Below are positions 43,087 through 54,133 of a DNA stretch of 64,000 nt, piece after piece. Both the position numbers and the translations under genes were made by a program. Every line of letters starts with the position of its first letter. Position 1 is the stretch's first letter. The notes under the pieces are model-generated. The model saw nothing but the letters and a program-made list of their open reading frames with translations. It did no database searches and was not told where the DNA came from. Origin of the DNA: Lactococcus garvieae subsp. garvieae (lineage in GTDB: Bacteria > Bacillota > Bacilli > Lactobacillales > Streptococcaceae); contig NZ_CP118950.1 in NCBI RefSeq assembly GCF_029024465.1, positions 992,001 to 1,056,000 of the forward strand, given 5' to 3'.

Positions 43087-44428
43087 ACATTTTTTCAATG
43101 ATTTGGCTTAAGTCTTCTAATGCTCGCTCAGCAACCTTAGTATAACGTTCTTTTTTATCACGAATACGTGGACCGTCAAGTTCTTTGACAATACCAAAGG
43201 TCACATTCATTGGTTGGAAATGTTTACTGTCCGTATGTGTAATGTAATAGGGGAGGGCACCAATAGCTGTTGTTTGTGGGAATATAATCTCTTCTTCACC
43301 ATTGAAAAGGCGAGCAGCGTTTATTCCAGCAACCAAACCACTTGCTGCTGATTCAACGTAACCTTCTACGCCAGTCATTTGACCTGCAAAGAAAAGATTT
43401 TCTTGTTTTCTTGATTGAAAAGTTTGCTTGAGCAGGTTAGGAGAATCCATGTATGAATTGCGATGCATTACCCCATAACGTACAAACTCAGCATTTTCTA
43501 GCCCAGGAATCATTTGGAACACACGCTTTTGCTCACCCCATTTAAGATGAGTTTGGAAGCCCACAATATTATACAAAGATGCTGAAGCATTATCTTGACG
43601 CAGCTGTACAACAGCATAAGGCGTTTTAAAATCACCATCCCGTGGCCCTGTATATGAATCAGGATATTCTAACCCAACAGGTTTCATTGGTCCAAACAAC
43701 ATTGTTTTATAACCACGTTTAGCCATTTCCTCGATTGGCATACAGCCTTCGAAAACCTTTAAATCCTCAAATGAGTTGAGTGGTGCTTCTTCAGCAGTAA
43801 TTAAGGCTTGTTGGAAGTTATTGAACTCTTCCTTTGTCATTGGACAATTGATATAGTCTGCTTCTCCTTTATCGTAACGAGATTTTTTATAAACCTTGTC
43901 GTAATCTATTGTATTTGCATCAATAATTGGAGCTGCAGCATCATAGAAATAAAAACCATCTCCGCCATTAAACGCATGAATTTTTGCAGCTAAAGCGTCA
44001 CTTGTTAAAGGTCCAGTTGCAATAATCGTAATCTCTTCATCTAAGTTAGGTAAATCTGTAATCTCACCACGGATCACCTCAATCAAAGGGTTTTCCGAAA
44101 CAGCTTGGGTAATAAAAGCTGAAAACTCTTCACGGTCAACGGCTAAAGCCCCACCAGCTGGAACTTGTGTTTTTTCTGCAGCTTGCATCATAACAGAATC
44201 TAAACGACGCATTTCCTCTTTCAGTAGTCCCACAGCATTTGTAATTGCTGCTCCGCGGAAAGAATTCGAACAAACCAGCTCTGCGAATTTGTCGGTTTTA
44301 TGCTGAGGAGTTGCTTTAACGCCACGCATTTCGTAAAGTTTGACAGGAATACCGCGTTTTGCAATTTGATAAGCAGCTTCAGAACCCGCAAGACCTGCGC
44401 CAATAACGTTTATATGTGTTTTATTCAT
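43085..44428 (-). CDS. trmFO: Methylenetetrahydrofolate--tRNA-(uracil-5-)-methyltransferase
   Basis: 447 residues, FAD and folate-dependent enzyme (formerly Gid). It has [14 protein letters not shown] (FAD), [10 protein letters not shown], the [12 protein letters not shown] block and the catalytic-cysteine region [10 protein letters not shown]. It makes 5-methyluridine at position 54 of tRNA using methylene-tetrahydrofolate. It follows topA by 45 bases on the same strand, the order seen in lactococci and streptococci. Confidence 0.97.
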   Translation of the reverse strand: MNKTHINVIGAGLAGSEAAYQIAKRGIPVKLYEMRGVKATPQHKTDKFAELVCSNSFRGAAITNAVGLLKEEMRRLDSVMMQAAEKTQVPAGGALAVDREEFSAFITQAVSENPLIEVIRGEITDLPNLDEEITIIATGPLTSDALAAKIHAFNGGDGFYFYDAAAPIIDANTIDYDKVYKKSRYDKGEADYINCPMTKEEFNNFQQALITAEEAPLNSFEDLKVFEGCMPIEEMAKRGYKTMLFGPMKPVGLEYPDSYTGPRDGDFKTPYAVVQLRQDNASASLYNIVGFQTHLKWGEQKRVFQMIPGLENAEFVRYGVMHRNSYMDSPNLLKQTFQSRKQENLFFAGQMTGVEGYVESAASGLVAGINAARLFNGEEEIIFPQTTAIGALPYYITHTDSKHFQPMNVTFGIVKELDGPRIRDKKERYTKVAERALEDLSQIIEKM

Positions 44429-44473
44429 TATAACTTTCTATATTAAACATAAAATTAATTATGTAAAGTGCTT

Positions 44474-46624
44474 TTATTTTTGTTTTTCTTCTTTGTAGTC
44501 ACAAGTTTCATTGCTACATACAACTTGTTTGCCACCGCCACGTACTTTCTTTTCTACCAAATAGTGCTCACATTTTGGACAAGAACGCCCAACAGGTTTA
44601 TCCCAGCTTGTAAACTCACATTCTGGATATCTGTCACAACCATAGAAAAGACGGTTTTTCTTTGTCTTACGCTCAATGATTTGCCCTTTGTGGCAACTTG
44701 GACAAGTTACGCCAATTTCTTTCACAATGGCTTTAGTATTGTGACATTCTGGGAAATTACTGCATGCATAGAATTTACCATATCGTCCCAACTTAATCAC
44801 CATTGGATGCCCACAAACATCACAATCAAAACCAGCCGGTTCGTCTTTAATGACGATTTTTTCCATTTCAACTTCGGCTTTTTCAAGTTCAACGGCGAAA
44901 GGTTTATAAAATTGATCAACAACATCAACCCAACGGCGCTGTCCTTCTTCTACTTTATCCAGATCTTTTTCCATTTCAGCTGTAAATTCCGTATTTACAA
45001 TGTTTGGGAAAAATTCAACCACAAGTTTATTTACAATTTCACCTAGTTCAGTCGGTTCAAAACGTTTGGCCACTAAACGGGCATAATAACGTTTTTGGAT
45101 TGTTTCAAGCGTTGGTGCATATGTTGATGGGCGGCCAACTCCATTTTCTTCCAACACTTTAATCAAGGTTGCTTCACTGTAACGTGCAGGCGGTTGAGTA
45201 AAGTGTTGTTCAGGTTTAAGATTTGCTTTCTTAACAACATCTCCAGCGGCCATATCAGGAAGCATGTTGTTTTTCTCAGAGTCATTATAGATTGCTAAAT
45301 ACCCATCAAATTTAACTTGTGAGCCATTGGCAATGAAAATCACACCATTTTGCGAAAGGTTAACTTTCATTGTGTCAAAAATAGCAGCAGTCATTTGACT
45401 TGCAACAAAGCGATTCCAAATTAAAGTGTAAAGCTTTAACTGATCTTTGTCTAGATATTTCGCAATTGCTTCGGGTGTATTAAGGACATTGGTGGGACGA
45501 ATTGCCTCATGGGCATCTTGAGCACCAGCTTTATTAGAAACTTTTGAAGAATGTTTGCTATACTTAGCGCCAAAACGATCTGTAATGAAATCTGCAGCCA
45601 CGCCTTGCGCCACTGGAGAGATACGCGTTGAATCGGTACGCATATAGGTAATCAGCCCTTGATGACCTTGTACCCCCAATGTGAGCCCCTCATAAAGCTG
45701 TTGGGCAACCATCATGGTTTTCCGTGTACGGAAATTAATTTTATTCGCTGCATCTTGTTGCATGGAGCTTGTTGTGTATGGCAGCGGCGAATTTCTCCGA
45801 CGTTCCTTTTTCTCTACTTTATCAACATCGAAATCTGGACCAGACAACCGTGACATCACTTCCATAACATCATCGTTGTTATTTAGTGCTCGCTTCTTGC
45901 CGTCAACACCCCAGAAAGCAGCTTTAAACTTTTTAGCTCCTTTTTTAAATTCACCATCAATTGACCAATATTCTTGGGGGATGAAAGCATTGATTTCGTT
46001 TTCTCGATCCACAATCAATTTAAGGGCGATAGACTGGACACGGCCAGCCGATAATCCTTTTTTAACTTTTTTCCAAAGGATTGGACTGATTGAATACCCC
46101 ACTAAACGATCTAAAATACGACGAGCTTGTTGTGCATCGACCAAATCAACATCAATACTGCGGGGTTCTTTAAATGCATTTTTAACGGCATCTTTAGTGA
46201 TTTCGTTAAAAACAACCCGATTTTTATCTTCCAAAGGAAGACCTAAAATATGTGCCAAGTGCCAAGCAATGGCTTCTCCTTCTCGGTCCGGGTCACTTGC
46301 CAGATAAACAGCTTTTGCGGCTTTGGCCTCTTTTTTAAGAGAATTGATCAGTGGCGCTTTTCCACGGATATTAATATATTGTGGCTCATAATCATTGTCG
46401 ATGTCTACGGACATTGTTGATTTTTTCAAATCACGTATATGACCAACAGATGCCACAACTTTATAGTTTCGTCCTAAATATTTTTCAATTGTTTTTGCTT
46501 TAGCAGGTGACTCAACAATTACGAGATTTTTGCCTTTAACAATTTTTGTTTTCTTTTTACTCGCAGTTTTTTTACTGCTCGTTTTCTTTTTTGTAGTTGT
46601 TTGTTTTTCACTTGCTTTCGCCAT
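44474..46624 (-). CDS. topA: DNA topoisomerase I
   Basis: 716 residues from ATG 46624 ([10 protein letters not shown]), after a weak TAGGT; the frame is open further upstream but without a better start. A Lys-rich N-terminal tail is followed by the Toprim domain ([30 protein letters not shown]), the active tyrosine in [10 protein letters not shown], and three C-terminal four-cysteine zinc ribbons (CDVCGHP, CPSCHKG, CPKCEHY). It relaxes negative supercoils. The basic [14 protein letters not shown] tail is common in lactococcal TopA. Confidence 0.97.
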   Translation of the reverse strand: MAKASEKQTTTKKKTSSKKTASKKKTKIVKGKNLVIVESPAKAKTIEKYLGRNYKVVASVGHIRDLKKSTMSVDIDNDYEPQYINIRGKAPLINSLKKEAKAAKAVYLASDPDREGEAIAWHLAHILGLPLEDKNRVVFNEITKDAVKNAFKEPRSIDVDLVDAQQARRILDRLVGYSISPILWKKVKKGLSAGRVQSIALKLIVDRENEINAFIPQEYWSIDGEFKKGAKKFKAAFWGVDGKKRALNNNDDVMEVMSRLSGPDFDVDKVEKKERRRNSPLPYTTSSMQQDAANKINFRTRKTMMVAQQLYEGLTLGVQGHQGLITYMRTDSTRISPVAQGVAADFITDRFGAKYSKHSSKVSNKAGAQDAHEAIRPTNVLNTPEAIAKYLDKDQLKLYTLIWNRFVASQMTAAIFDTMKVNLSQNGVIFIANGSQVKFDGYLAIYNDSEKNNMLPDMAAGDVVKKANLKPEQHFTQPPARYSEATLIKVLEENGVGRPSTYAPTLETIQKRYYARLVAKRFEPTELGEIVNKLVVEFFPNIVNTEFTAEMEKDLDKVEEGQRRWVDVVDQFYKPFAVELEKAEVEMEKIVIKDEPAGFDCDVCGHPMVIKLGRYGKFYACSNFPECHNTKAIVKEIGVTCPSCHKGQIIERKTKKNRLFYGCDRYPECEFTSWDKPVGRSCPKCEHYLVEKKVRGGGKQVVCSNETCDYKEEKQK

Positions 46625-46812
46625 ATATTTACCTATTTTTTCAATTTTCAATAGTCTAATAATATAGGCTTTTAGGTCAGATGTCAAGTAATAAAATAAA
46701 AAGTGTTTTTCTTATAGGAGAATTAAACATTTATTAAAAGATAAAAAGTGCTTTTAATCGTTGTTTTTACTCATTTTATATGGATTTATAAATTTTCAAT
46801 TTTTATAAAAAA

Positions 46813-47682
46813 TTAAGGAAGGAAATTACCCTCATATAAATAAAATTCATCCAAAATATCTTGACCATGAGTGATAAGCTTGGCTGCACCTTGCTTGATT
46901 AATTGATTACAGCCAGAGGCATTTCTGTTCAAAATATCTCCAGGTACAGCAAAGACTTCTCTATTTCCCTCTAAGGCATAACGACTTGTGATGAGGCTAC
47001 CGCTACGTTGCTTTGCTTCAACAACGACAATTCCACGAGAAAGACCCGCAATGATTCTATTTCTCTCTGGAAAATGAAACTTAAGGGGCGGCTCTCCTAC
47101 AAGGTATTCTGATAAAACCAATTCATGAGTTGCTAAATACTCTTGTAATTTACGATTTTCTTTTGGATAACTAATATCTAAGCCGTTACCAATGACAGCA
47201 ATGGTTGGTGTTTATTGCTTTATAGCAGCTACATGACTAGAAGTGTCAACACCGCGTGCTAACCCGCTCACTATAACAAAGCTTTGTTTTAATTCCTCAA
47301 TAAGTTTGTATGTAATTTTAGGTGCTTCTTTAGACATCTCACGGCTCCCGACAAATCCGAGTTTAGGGAAATTAAGCAACTTAAGATTTCCTTGATAAAA
47401 AAGGAGAGTCGGGGGATTATACATTTCTTTCAGCCATTCAGGATAAATGTCGTCTAAGATGGAAAAGGAGGGGAAGGTCTTATATTGCTCTCGAAGTCGT
47501 TTCACATCCTGACTCTTGTAACTCTCAATAAAATTAGGAACAGCTTTGACTTCTGCAATCCTCGCTAACTGTCGTAAAGTAAGTTTTGCTTCATGCCTCT
47601 CTTGATAGTCAATCAGTTTCAAAATCCCTAGATTCGACATTCCTGCTTTTTTCAAACGCAATATTTCAAAATTTCTAATCAT
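46813..47682 (-). pseudogene. dprA: DNA-processing protein DprA with in-frame stop at 47212
   Basis: Start at ATG 47682 with GGAGG. The protein is normal up to VSGLARGVDTSSHVAAIKQ, then codon 157 is TAA (47214-47212). The same frame continues with TPTIAVIGNGLDISYPKENR and ERNRIIAGLSRG, to 46813, about 288 residues in all, as expected for DprA. Thus one nonsense change breaks it; no frameshift. The Rossmann-like fold is cut in the middle, so the 156-residue product is unlikely to work. DprA loads RecA on incoming single-stranded DNA in transformation. Its loss suggests a non-competent strain unless the base is a sequencing error. Upstream of topA on the same strand, as usual. Confidence 0.9.
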
Positions 47683-47743
47683 GAAGCCTCCATTTTTGGT
47701 GTTATTCATTAATTAATACGCAAAAAATGGAAACTTTTCACAT

Positions 47744-47771
47744 AAAAAAACTGCATTTCTGCAGTTTTTTT
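47744..47771 (-). terminator. Terminator of aldB
   Basis: AAAAAAACTGCA (47744-47755) pairs with 47760-47771; T run on the - strand. It lies at the end of aldB and just upstream of dprA. Confidence 0.88.
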
Positions 47772-48468
47772 ATTCCGCTTGCTCAATATCTTTTTTGAGT
47801 TGTTCAAGATTAAATTTGGCTTGGAGGAAATTTTGTGATTTTGTTGGGAAGTTTTGCTCCAAGGCGTCCACCTGGCCTATTTCTATTTTTCCGGAAAAGC
47901 CCGTAAATCCTAAAATATGGCCACCAAAATTGCAGGAATCAGCAAGAAAATGCAAATGGTAACCAGCAACACTTACACCATGAAACATTTCGGGTGTCCA
48001 AAAGCCTACAATAGTTCCCACGACTTGATGTTCCTTATATTCAGGTTGATTTTCTGCTACTTTAGCAAAGGGTTCTCCTTCCGCTGCGCCTGGGGCCATG
48101 CGCACATGCATCATATCAAAATCACCAGTCATTTTAATCGTATAAAAGGTATTTTCACTATTAAACTCATTTTCAATTTTTTCAAAGAGTTCTTCGCTGC
48201 CAATTTTTTCTTCTTGTTGGAAAGAAAGTGTTGCATCATGATGCGCTACGGCAGCATAAGGGACAGTTTCATTATCTTCTACTTGTCGTACTTTTTTGTC
48301 GCCTGTTGCAATATAAGCTTTGCCGTCCAAGACAATCAACTCGCCATTGATACCTGACAAGGTCCCGATACCAAAGTCACCTTTTTTCAATAGCTCTCCA
48401 ATCGTTAAAGTCCCTTCATAAAGTCCTGACATCAAAGCTGCAAGGGTGTTGTGTTGAAATAATTTCAT
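47770..48468 (-). CDS. aldB: Alpha-acetolactate decarboxylase
   Basis: 232 residues. The zinc ligands are in GYHLHFLADSCNFGGH (His-x-His, ten residues, His), with a catalytic-type E in FHGVSVAGY surroundings. It converts acetolactate to acetoin in pyruvate overflow and also removes acetolactate that would enter leucine/valine synthesis. Its SD is GGAAAG near the ATG. Monocistronic by its terminator. Normal length. Confidence 0.95.
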   Translation of the reverse strand: MKLFQHNTLAALMSGLYEGTLTIGELLKKGDFGIGTLSGINGELIVLDGKAYIATGDKKVRQVEDNETVPYAAVAHHDATLSFQQEEKIGSEELFEKIENEFNSENTFYTIKMTGDFDMMHVRMAPGAAEGEPFAKVAENQPEYKEHQVVGTIVGFWTPEMFHGVSVAGYHLHFLADSCNFGGHILGFTGFSGKIEIGQVDALEQNFPTKSQNFLQAKFNLEQLKKDIEQAE

Positions 48469-48569
48469 TTTTCTTTCCTTTCAAATTTTGGAATTTTCAA
48501 TACTCTAATTTTACCATATTATCACTGTCACGATAAAAATACGGATTATTTTTTAGGACATCTTCTAAA

Positions 48570-48596
48570 AAAGACTAAGCATATTGCTTAGTCTTT
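48570..48596 (-). terminator. Terminator of the opuA operon
   Basis: AAAGACTAAGCA (48570-48581) pairs with 48585-48596; the - strand ends in a T run. Confidence 0.85.
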
Positions 48597-48609
48597 AATG
48601 AACTATGTA

Positions 48610-50334
48610 TTAGTCTTCAAACCATTTATCAACTTGTTCTTTATGAGATTTAATCCATGTTGCTGCTGCTTGTTCTGGTGTTTTACCATTTTGAACATCA
48701 AGCATTACAGATTCCATATCTTTTTGAGACCAGTTAAACTTGTCTAATACTTTATAAGCTTCAGGATTATCTTCTTTAAGTCCTTTACGTACAATGGTGT
48801 TGATGTCTTCAGCTTTACCCATTGAGTTTTTAGGATCTTCTAAATATTTCAAATCATATTTATTAAACATCCAGTGTGGTGACCAACCTGTGATTACGAT
48901 ATCTTTATGTTGTTTGATAGCTTCACCAAGGGCAACAGTCATCGCACCTGAAGACGATGGTACCAAGTTCCAATCTTTCAAGTTATCATAATCTTTCAGG
49001 GCTTTTTCTGTTGCGGCCATAACACCAGCACCAGGTTCAATACCGATAATAGATTTATCCGCTTGATCTTTAAGGTCTTCAATAGAGTTTGCTTTCATGT
49101 AGCTTGGAACAACAAGACCAACTTTAGCTCCCTTGAGGTTAGGGCCAAGCAATTCAACAGATTTGCTGAATTTCTTCCATTGTGTTTCATGGGTGTTTGG
49201 CAGCCAAGCAGAAACCATACCGTCAGCTTGACCGTTCGCCACAGTTTGCCAAGCAACTGTATTATCTAAAGCTGTCTTCTTAACATCAAACCCATGTTGC
49301 TCCATAGCTTGACTCAACACGTTAATAGATGCAACTTCTGAATCCCAATTCATATAGACAAGCTCAACATTTTTATCTGCTGCTGTTTTTTTAAGTGTAA
49401 CACCAGAAATTCCACCAATGATCAGAACGATAAGAGCTACCAGCGCTCCTCTTTTCTTCCATTTTTTAAGCTGTGGATTGCCTTGTTTTTCAGTTGGGGC
49501 AACGTTAAGTTTTTGAGTGAAACGGTCAATGATAATAGCTAAAATAACCAAAGCAATACCGTTTACAAAACCTTTACCGATATCCGCAGATTGAACAGCC
49601 GCTAAGACGCCGCGTCCAAGTCCAGGTGCACCGATCATTGAAGCAATAACAACCATTGAGAGTGCCAACATAATTGTTTGGTTAACACCTGCTAAAATTG
49701 TTCCTTTTGCCAAAGGAAACTCTAACTTAAAGAGTTTTTGTCTTGGTGTTGAACCAAAAGAATCTGCTGCTTCGACCAATTCAGTTGAAACTTGACGAAT
49801 ACCCAAGTTTGTCATACGAACTGTTGGAGGCAAAGCAAAGATAACAGAGGCAAATACACCAGGAACCACACCGATACCAAAGAAAGCAACGGCCGGAATC
49901 AAGTAAACGAAACCGGGCATGGTTTGCATGAAGTCCAATATTGGTTGCACAATCTTAGCAACAAGTTCGGACTTAGCCATCCATATACCTAAAGGAATAC
50001 CGATAATAATAGAAACTAAACTAGAGAGCAAGACCAATGTTACTGTATTCATCAAGTCTGTCCATAAACCTTGATTGGCAATAAGAACTAAACCTAAGAA
50101 TGTAAAGATAGGGAAGGCAATTTTACGTCCTGAAACTAAAACTGCCAAGAATGTAACCACAATAATCATTAACCAAAAGGGTACAGCTGTAAGTCCTGCA
50201 GTTACTGTATCCATAATTGCTGTACCGGATTTTTGAATAATATCAAAACCAGCACTTAAATTACTTGTAATCCAATCTGTTGCAGTCGAAACCCAATCTG
50301 CTAAGGGTATCTTACCTATTGCTAACTCAATCAT
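48610..50334 (-). CDS. opuABC: Glycine betaine ABC transporter, permease-binding protein fusion
   Basis: 574 residues (also called BusAB). An N-terminal scaffold helix region is followed by a binding-protein-dependent permease domain (EAA loop around [27 protein letters not shown]) and, after a final helix near residue 300, the fused substrate-binding domain with Trp-rich pocket ([30 protein letters not shown]). It imports glycine betaine for osmoprotection. Its start overlaps the ATPase gene by eight bases. Lactococcus OpuA is the well-studied model of this fusion. Confidence 0.97.
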   Translation of the reverse strand: MIELAIGKIPLADWVSTATDWITSNLSAGFDIIQKSGTAIMDTVTAGLTAVPFWLMIIVVTFLAVLVSGRKIAFPIFTFLGLVLIANQGLWTDLMNTVTLVLLSSLVSIIIGIPLGIWMAKSELVAKIVQPILDFMQTMPGFVYLIPAVAFFGIGVVPGVFASVIFALPPTVRMTNLGIRQVSTELVEAADSFGSTPRQKLFKLEFPLAKGTILAGVNQTIMLALSMVVIASMIGAPGLGRGVLAAVQSADIGKGFVNGIALVILAIIIDRFTQKLNVAPTEKQGNPQLKKWKKRGALVALIVLIIGGISGVTLKKTAADKNVELVYMNWDSEVASINVLSQAMEQHGFDVKKTALDNTVAWQTVANGQADGMVSAWLPNTHETQWKKFSKSVELLGPNLKGAKVGLVVPSYMKANSIEDLKDQADKSIIGIEPGAGVMAATEKALKDYDNLKDWNLVPSSSGAMTVALGEAIKQHKDIVITGWSPHWMFNKYDLKYLEDPKNSMGKAEDINTIVRKGLKEDNPEAYKVLDKFNWSQKDMESVMLDVQNGKTPEQAAATWIKSHKEQVDKWFED

Positions 50335-51529
50335 TATTTACCTCCTCATCGTCTACGTCTGCTAAAGCTTCAAGTACTCGTCCGCGGATGAGAATACCTT
50401 TGAGGAATCCTTCATCATCTACCACGGCAACAGGTGTTGGAGAGTCGTATATGATAGGTAAGATATCACTTACTAATGTTTCTTTACCAACTTGTCCAAC
50501 ATCTGTCATGAGAACTTCGCGAAGAGATTTATTTGCTTGTTTTGCTTGAACTGCTGCTTCACTGGTAATAACCCCATAAAATTGACGCTTTTTATCGACA
50601 GCCATTAGAGAACTTACTTCTTCTGTTTTCATCTTTTTAAGCGCAACACTTGGACCGTCGATGTCAATATTCGTTGTTAAGGCAGGAATCATAATATTCT
50701 CTGCTGTAATAACTTTTGCACGATCAACGTCTTCCACGAAGGTTTTAACGTAATCATTAGCAGGATTAGTAAGAATTTCTTCACCTGTACCAATCTGCAT
50801 GATTTTACCATCTTTCATGATGGCAATACGATCACCGATACGTAACGCTTCATTAAGGTCATGCGAAATGAAAATAATTGTTTTTTGGAATTTCGCTTGA
50901 AGTTCCAAAAGTTCATCTTGCATTTCACGACGAATCAACGGGTCCAAAGCTGAGAAAGCTTCGTCCATCAGAAGGATTTCTGGGTCATTAGCTAAAGCGC
51001 GCGCTAAGCCGACACGTTGTTGCATCCCTCCTGAAAGTTGGTTCGGATATTGATTCTTAAAATCAAGCAGGTTGGCATTGTCTAAAGCTTTTTCAGCACG
51101 CTTGCGACGTTCTTCTTTTGGTACATTTTGTACTTCTAAACCATATTCTGTATTTTCAAGAATAGTTCTATGAGGGAAGAGACCAAAATTTTGGAAGACC
51201 ATACTCATCGTTTTACGACGCACTTTCAGCAAATCTTCTTTATTTAACGTCGCAACATCTTCACCATCAATGAAAATCTTGCCACTTGTTGGCTCAATCA
51301 AACGATTAAGCAAACGTAATAGTGTGGACTTCCCTGAACCAGAAAGTCCCATAATAACGAAAATTTCGCCTTCATTTACTTCAAAGTTGGCATCGTAAAC
51401 ACCGACGCTCGCACCTGTTTTTCTTAAAATTTCATTTTTCGAATCACCCTGCTCGACCATTGCCAAAGCAGTTTTTACACGTTTACCAAATATTTTGGTT
51501 AAGTGCTCAATTTTAATTTTTACTGGCAA
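50327..51529 (-). CDS. opuAA: Glycine betaine ABC transporter ATPase with CBS domains
   Basis: 400 residues (BusAA). Walker [13 protein letters not shown], signature [18 protein letters not shown], Walker [14 protein letters not shown], then two CBS domains (about 280-395) that in OpuA sense ionic strength and c-di-AMP. Start is TTG 51529 with AAGGAG six bases before it. It overlaps opuABC by eight bases. First gene of the operon, behind a BusR-type operator. Confidence 0.96.
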   Translation of the reverse strand: MPVKIKIEHLTKIFGKRVKTALAMVEQGDSKNEILRKTGASVGVYDANFEVNEGEIFVIMGLSGSGKSTLLRLLNRLIEPTSGKIFIDGEDVATLNKEDLLKVRRKTMSMVFQNFGLFPHRTILENTEYGLEVQNVPKEERRKRAEKALDNANLLDFKNQYPNQLSGGMQQRVGLARALANDPEILLMDEAFSALDPLIRREMQDELLELQAKFQKTIIFISHDLNEALRIGDRIAIMKDGKIMQIGTGEEILTNPANDYVKTFVEDVDRAKVITAENIMIPALTTNIDIDGPSVALKKMKTEEVSSLMAVDKKRQFYGVITSEAAVQAKQANKSLREVLMTDVGQVGKETLVSDILPIIYDSPTPVAVVDDEGFLKGILIRGRVLEALADVDDEEVNND

Positions 51530-51583
51530 AATATTCTCCTTTACTCTTAATAATTAAATACGTTTCATTATTTAATATTCATC

Positions 51584-51621
51584 AAAGTGACCATTCCATA
51601 ATAACAAGGTATTGTCACTTT
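51584..51621 (-). promoter_or_regulatory. Bipartite BusR operator of opuA
   Basis: AAAGTGAC (51584-51591) and its inverted repeat GTCACTTT (51614-51621) are separated by 22 bp, matching the two-part motif of BusR, which represses busA/opuA when bound to c-di-AMP. Confidence 0.85.
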
Positions 51622-51664
51622 GTCAAATAAGTAAACTTACAAATATCTTAAATCGTCCAAATAT

Positions 51665-51712
51665 GAAAAAAATCCCTCTATAGCACCAGACCTTATTGTA
51701 GGTCTCTATAGA
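51665..51712 (-). terminator. Terminator of busR
   Basis: TCTATAG (51677-51683) pairs with 51706-51712 and AGACCT (51688-51693) with 51700-51705 around a small bulge; on the - strand ATTTTTTT follows (51672-51665). Confidence 0.75.
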
Positions 51713-51734
51713 AAGATATATTTCAATGTCAAAA

Positions 51735-52355
51735 CTAACTTTTATAAAAGAAATTTTGAATAATTTGTAAAGAATCTGCTCCACCAACAAAATACAAAGT
51801 ATCGTATTGATTCAATGTTGCATAAGGTCCTGGCGAAATAATTAACTCGTCATTCTGTAAGATGGCAATAACAGTTGCGCCTGTATTTTGCCACAAATTC
51901 ATTTCTCCGATAGTTTTACCTAAGTTTTCGGAGGGTTCATTGAGCTCAAGTTCAATCGGAGTCATGGGGTTGGATTTTTGAAAATGCGCTGTTTGTCCAA
52001 CGAGTTTGTCTAAAGTAGATGAGAAGTTGGCAAGTTCCTTTTGCTGACGTGCAACACTTTTCAAAATATCAGCTTGTAAGTCCTGAATTGACTTAACTTC
52101 TTGATGTTGGGTCAAAAACTCTTGCGCTTTTTGACGTGAAGCAATAACAACCCCACTTCCATGGATTGAATCCACAATCCCTAAATCACTAAGAATACTC
52201 ACTGCTTTTCGTGCGGTTTCGGGAGAAACACCAAAAGTTGTTGCTAAGGTGGATCTTGCATAAATTTTTTGACCAATTTTTAATTCGTTGCGTACAATAT
52301 TTTCCGCAATTAATATGGCAATTTGCTGATATTTCGGTTGTCTAACCTCTTTCAC
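51735..52355 (-). CDS. busR: c-di-AMP-responsive repressor BusR
   Basis: 206 residues. An N-terminal GntR-type winged helix (ARSTLATTFGVSPETARKAVSIL) is followed by a coiled-coil (about 85-120) and a C-terminal RCK_C domain (IGEMNLWQNTGATVIAI...ISPGPYATL), which binds c-di-AMP. Start is GTG 52355, five bases after AAGGAGG. It should repress opuAA-opuABC from the bipartite operator downstream in the same direction. c-di-AMP binding is family knowledge. Confidence 0.95.
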   Translation of the reverse strand: MKEVRQPKYQQIAILIAENIVRNELKIGQKIYARSTLATTFGVSPETARKAVSILSDLGIVDSIHGSGVVIASRQKAQEFLTQHQEVKSIQDLQADILKSVARQQKELANFSSTLDKLVGQTAHFQKSNPMTPIELELNEPSENLGKTIGEMNLWQNTGATVIAILQNDELIISPGPYATLNQYDTLYFVGGADSLQIIQNFFYKS

Positions 52356-52540
52356 TTCTTCCTCCTTTTTTATTTATCCGTATACTATCATCATATAAAA
52401 ATGCATTATGCCTTCTATTTTAATGTAAAAATACAAAAAAAGATAGTAAAATTATTTTTAAAGTGTAAAATTTCGAATATATCCTAGTTTGTGTTTTGTC
52501 GACTTGTATGATAAATATGTTTCGTGTAAGTAATCTATGA

Positions 52541-52546
52541 TATAAT
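52541..52546 (+). promoter_or_regulatory. -10 box of the DUF368 gene
   Basis: TGATATAAT (hexamer 52541-52546) is an extended -10, 33 bases before the ATG. Confidence 0.55.
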
Positions 52547-52579
52547 AGTCGGAAAAGTTTAAAAATAGAAAGTGATAAT

Positions 52580-53416
52580 ATGAACTGGATTTTTCGATTG
52601 ATTAAAGGAATGATTATTGCTCTTGGCTTCATTCTTCCTGGTGTTTCTGGCGGGGTTCTTGCAGCCATTTTAGGGATTTATGAACGTATGCTTCATTTCT
52701 TGGCTCATATTCGTCAGGATTTCAAGAAGAATTTTCTTTTCTTCCTTCCTGTTGGTATTGGTGGAATTTTAGGCTTAGTTCTCCTTAGTCGACCTCTTGA
52801 GTGGGTTTTGGCTCATTATCAGATAATTGTGTTGTGGGGCTTTGCTGGTGCAATTTTAGGGACTCTTCCTTCTCTCTTTAAAGAAAGCACACGTCAAAAA
52901 GCTCGTGATAAAAGTGATACTTTTACTTTAATCCTCACATTTATTTTGTCAACACTTATTTTATATATGTTACCTGCCAACGCAGGAACGGTTCCGGCAA
53001 ACTTCTTTGGCTTCTTCCTTGCAGGTGTTTTAATTGCCTTGGGTGTTTTAGTACCTGGACTTAGTCCATCAAACCTTCTTTTGATTCTTGGACTTTTCTC
53101 TCCGATGCTCGAAGGTTTTAAAAACCGTGACATTTTCGGTGTGTTTCTTCCTATTGCCATTGGTGGATTATTTGCTCTGGTAAGTTTTTCAAAATTAATG
53201 GAGAAACTTCTGATTAATTTCCACTCCAAAGTTTACAACTTTATCATCGGTTTAGTGCTCTCGAGCACATTACTGATTGTAGTACCTACACAAAGTGCTG
53301 AAGCTATCAATTATGCTGGAGCAACAGTTTCAACCTTCTTTATGAGTGCCCTACTCTTTGTAATTGGTCTTGTCTTAGGTCTATGGATGAGTAAGTTGGA
53401 AGAAAAATATAAATAA
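52580..53416 (+). CDS. DUF368 membrane protein (undecaprenyl phosphate translocase-like)
   Basis: 278 residues, about eight to ten membrane helices. Two inverted-repeat halves each carry a PG-S motif: ILPGVSGGVLAAILG near residue 20 and VPGLSPSNLLLILGLF near 155. DUF368 proteins (PopT) were shown in other bacteria to recycle undecaprenyl phosphate across the membrane. It is one of two + strand genes in the right arm. Weak ribosome site (AGAAAGTG). The function of this copy is inferred. Confidence 0.85.
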   Translation: MNWIFRLIKGMIIALGFILPGVSGGVLAAILGIYERMLHFLAHIRQDFKKNFLFFLPVGIGGILGLVLLSRPLEWVLAHYQIIVLWGFAGAILGTLPSLFKESTRQKARDKSDTFTLILTFILSTLILYMLPANAGTVPANFFGFFLAGVLIALGVLVPGLSPSNLLLILGLFSPMLEGFKNRDIFGVFLPIAIGGLFALVSFSKLMEKLLINFHSKVYNFIIGLVLSSTLLIVVPTQSAEAINYAGATVSTFFMSALLFVIGLVLGLWMSKLEEKYK

Positions 53417-53433
53417 AGATTAATTTCAAAATA

Positions 53434-53462
53434 AAAAAGACTGGTTATCAACCAGTCTTTTT
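53434..53462. terminator. Bidirectional terminator between DUF368 and hpf
   Basis: A perfect 13-bp stem, AAAAAGACTGGTT (53434-53446) with 53450-53462, loop ATC, between converging genes. Confidence 0.9.
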
Positions 53463-53465
53463 GTA

Positions 53466-54023
53466 TTAGTCTGTTTCAATTAATCCAATATTCTTATCGG
53501 CACGTCGATAAACGACACTTGTACGATTCGTATAGGCGTCCAAGAATACATAAAAATCATGGCCAAGCATATCCATCTGAAGTACTGCCTCTTCCGCATC
53601 CATCGGTTTAAGATCAACATGTTTCGTCCGGACGATTTTTACAGTATCTTCATCAATCTCATCTGTGGCGTCTAATGGAGCAAATTCGTCACCAAAGGCT
53701 AATCCAGTAGGGACATTCATTTTTGATTTGCGGTTTACACGCGTTTTATACTTACGAATTTGTCGTTCTAACTTTTCTTCTACTAAATCAATAGCTGCAA
53801 GTACATCTAAAGTAGTGTTTTCAGCTCTTAAAGTTACATTTTTAGCTGGCACAGTTACTTCAACCTTATTACGCTTATCGGAATAAGATTTAATATTCAC
53901 GTAGGCCGTAACCTCATGTCCATCATTAAAGTATTTATTTAATTTACCAATTTTATCTTCGATATATGAACGAATTGCATCTGTAATTTCCACATTTTCA
54001 GCACGAATACTAAATTTAATCAT
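53466..54023 (-). CDS. hpf: Ribosome hibernation promoting factor, long form
   Basis: 185 residues from ATG 54023 (MIKFSIRAENVEIT). The N-terminal S30AE domain (about 1-100) binds in the decoding/tRNA channel; the C-terminal domain (about 125-185, KHVDLKPMDAEEAVLQMDMLGHDFYVF) dimerises ribosomes to 100S particles. The frame is open nine codons upstream to a TTG, but homologues start at MIKF. No strong SD is present (GGGAACAACC). Single gene. Confidence 0.95.
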   Translation of the reverse strand: MIKFSIRAENVEITDAIRSYIEDKIGKLNKYFNDGHEVTAYVNIKSYSDKRNKVEVTVPAKNVTLRAENTTLDVLAAIDLVEEKLERQIRKYKTRVNRKSKMNVPTGLAFGDEFAPLDATDEIDEDTVKIVRTKHVDLKPMDAEEAVLQMDMLGHDFYVFLDAYTNRTSVVYRRADKNIGLIETD

Positions 54024-54133
54024 AAGGTTGTTCCCATGGCATTTCAAAGAAATGCTCTTTCTTTTATTTATTTCTTATTTAATTTTAATATAAAAATAAA
54101 TATGGGTCAACTAATATCCGAGATTTTCTAGAA

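Noticed and set aside
44468-45046. 192-codon + strand open frame
   Set aside because: It lies wholly opposite topA, has no ribosome site and reads as low-complexity Phe-rich antisense.
45714-46307. 197-codon + strand open frame
   Set aside because: Antisense shadow of the topA Toprim region; no start signal.
46813-47121. Separate small gene after dprA
   Set aside because: It is the same frame as dprA beyond the TAA codon; the apparent TTG start is internal to dprA.
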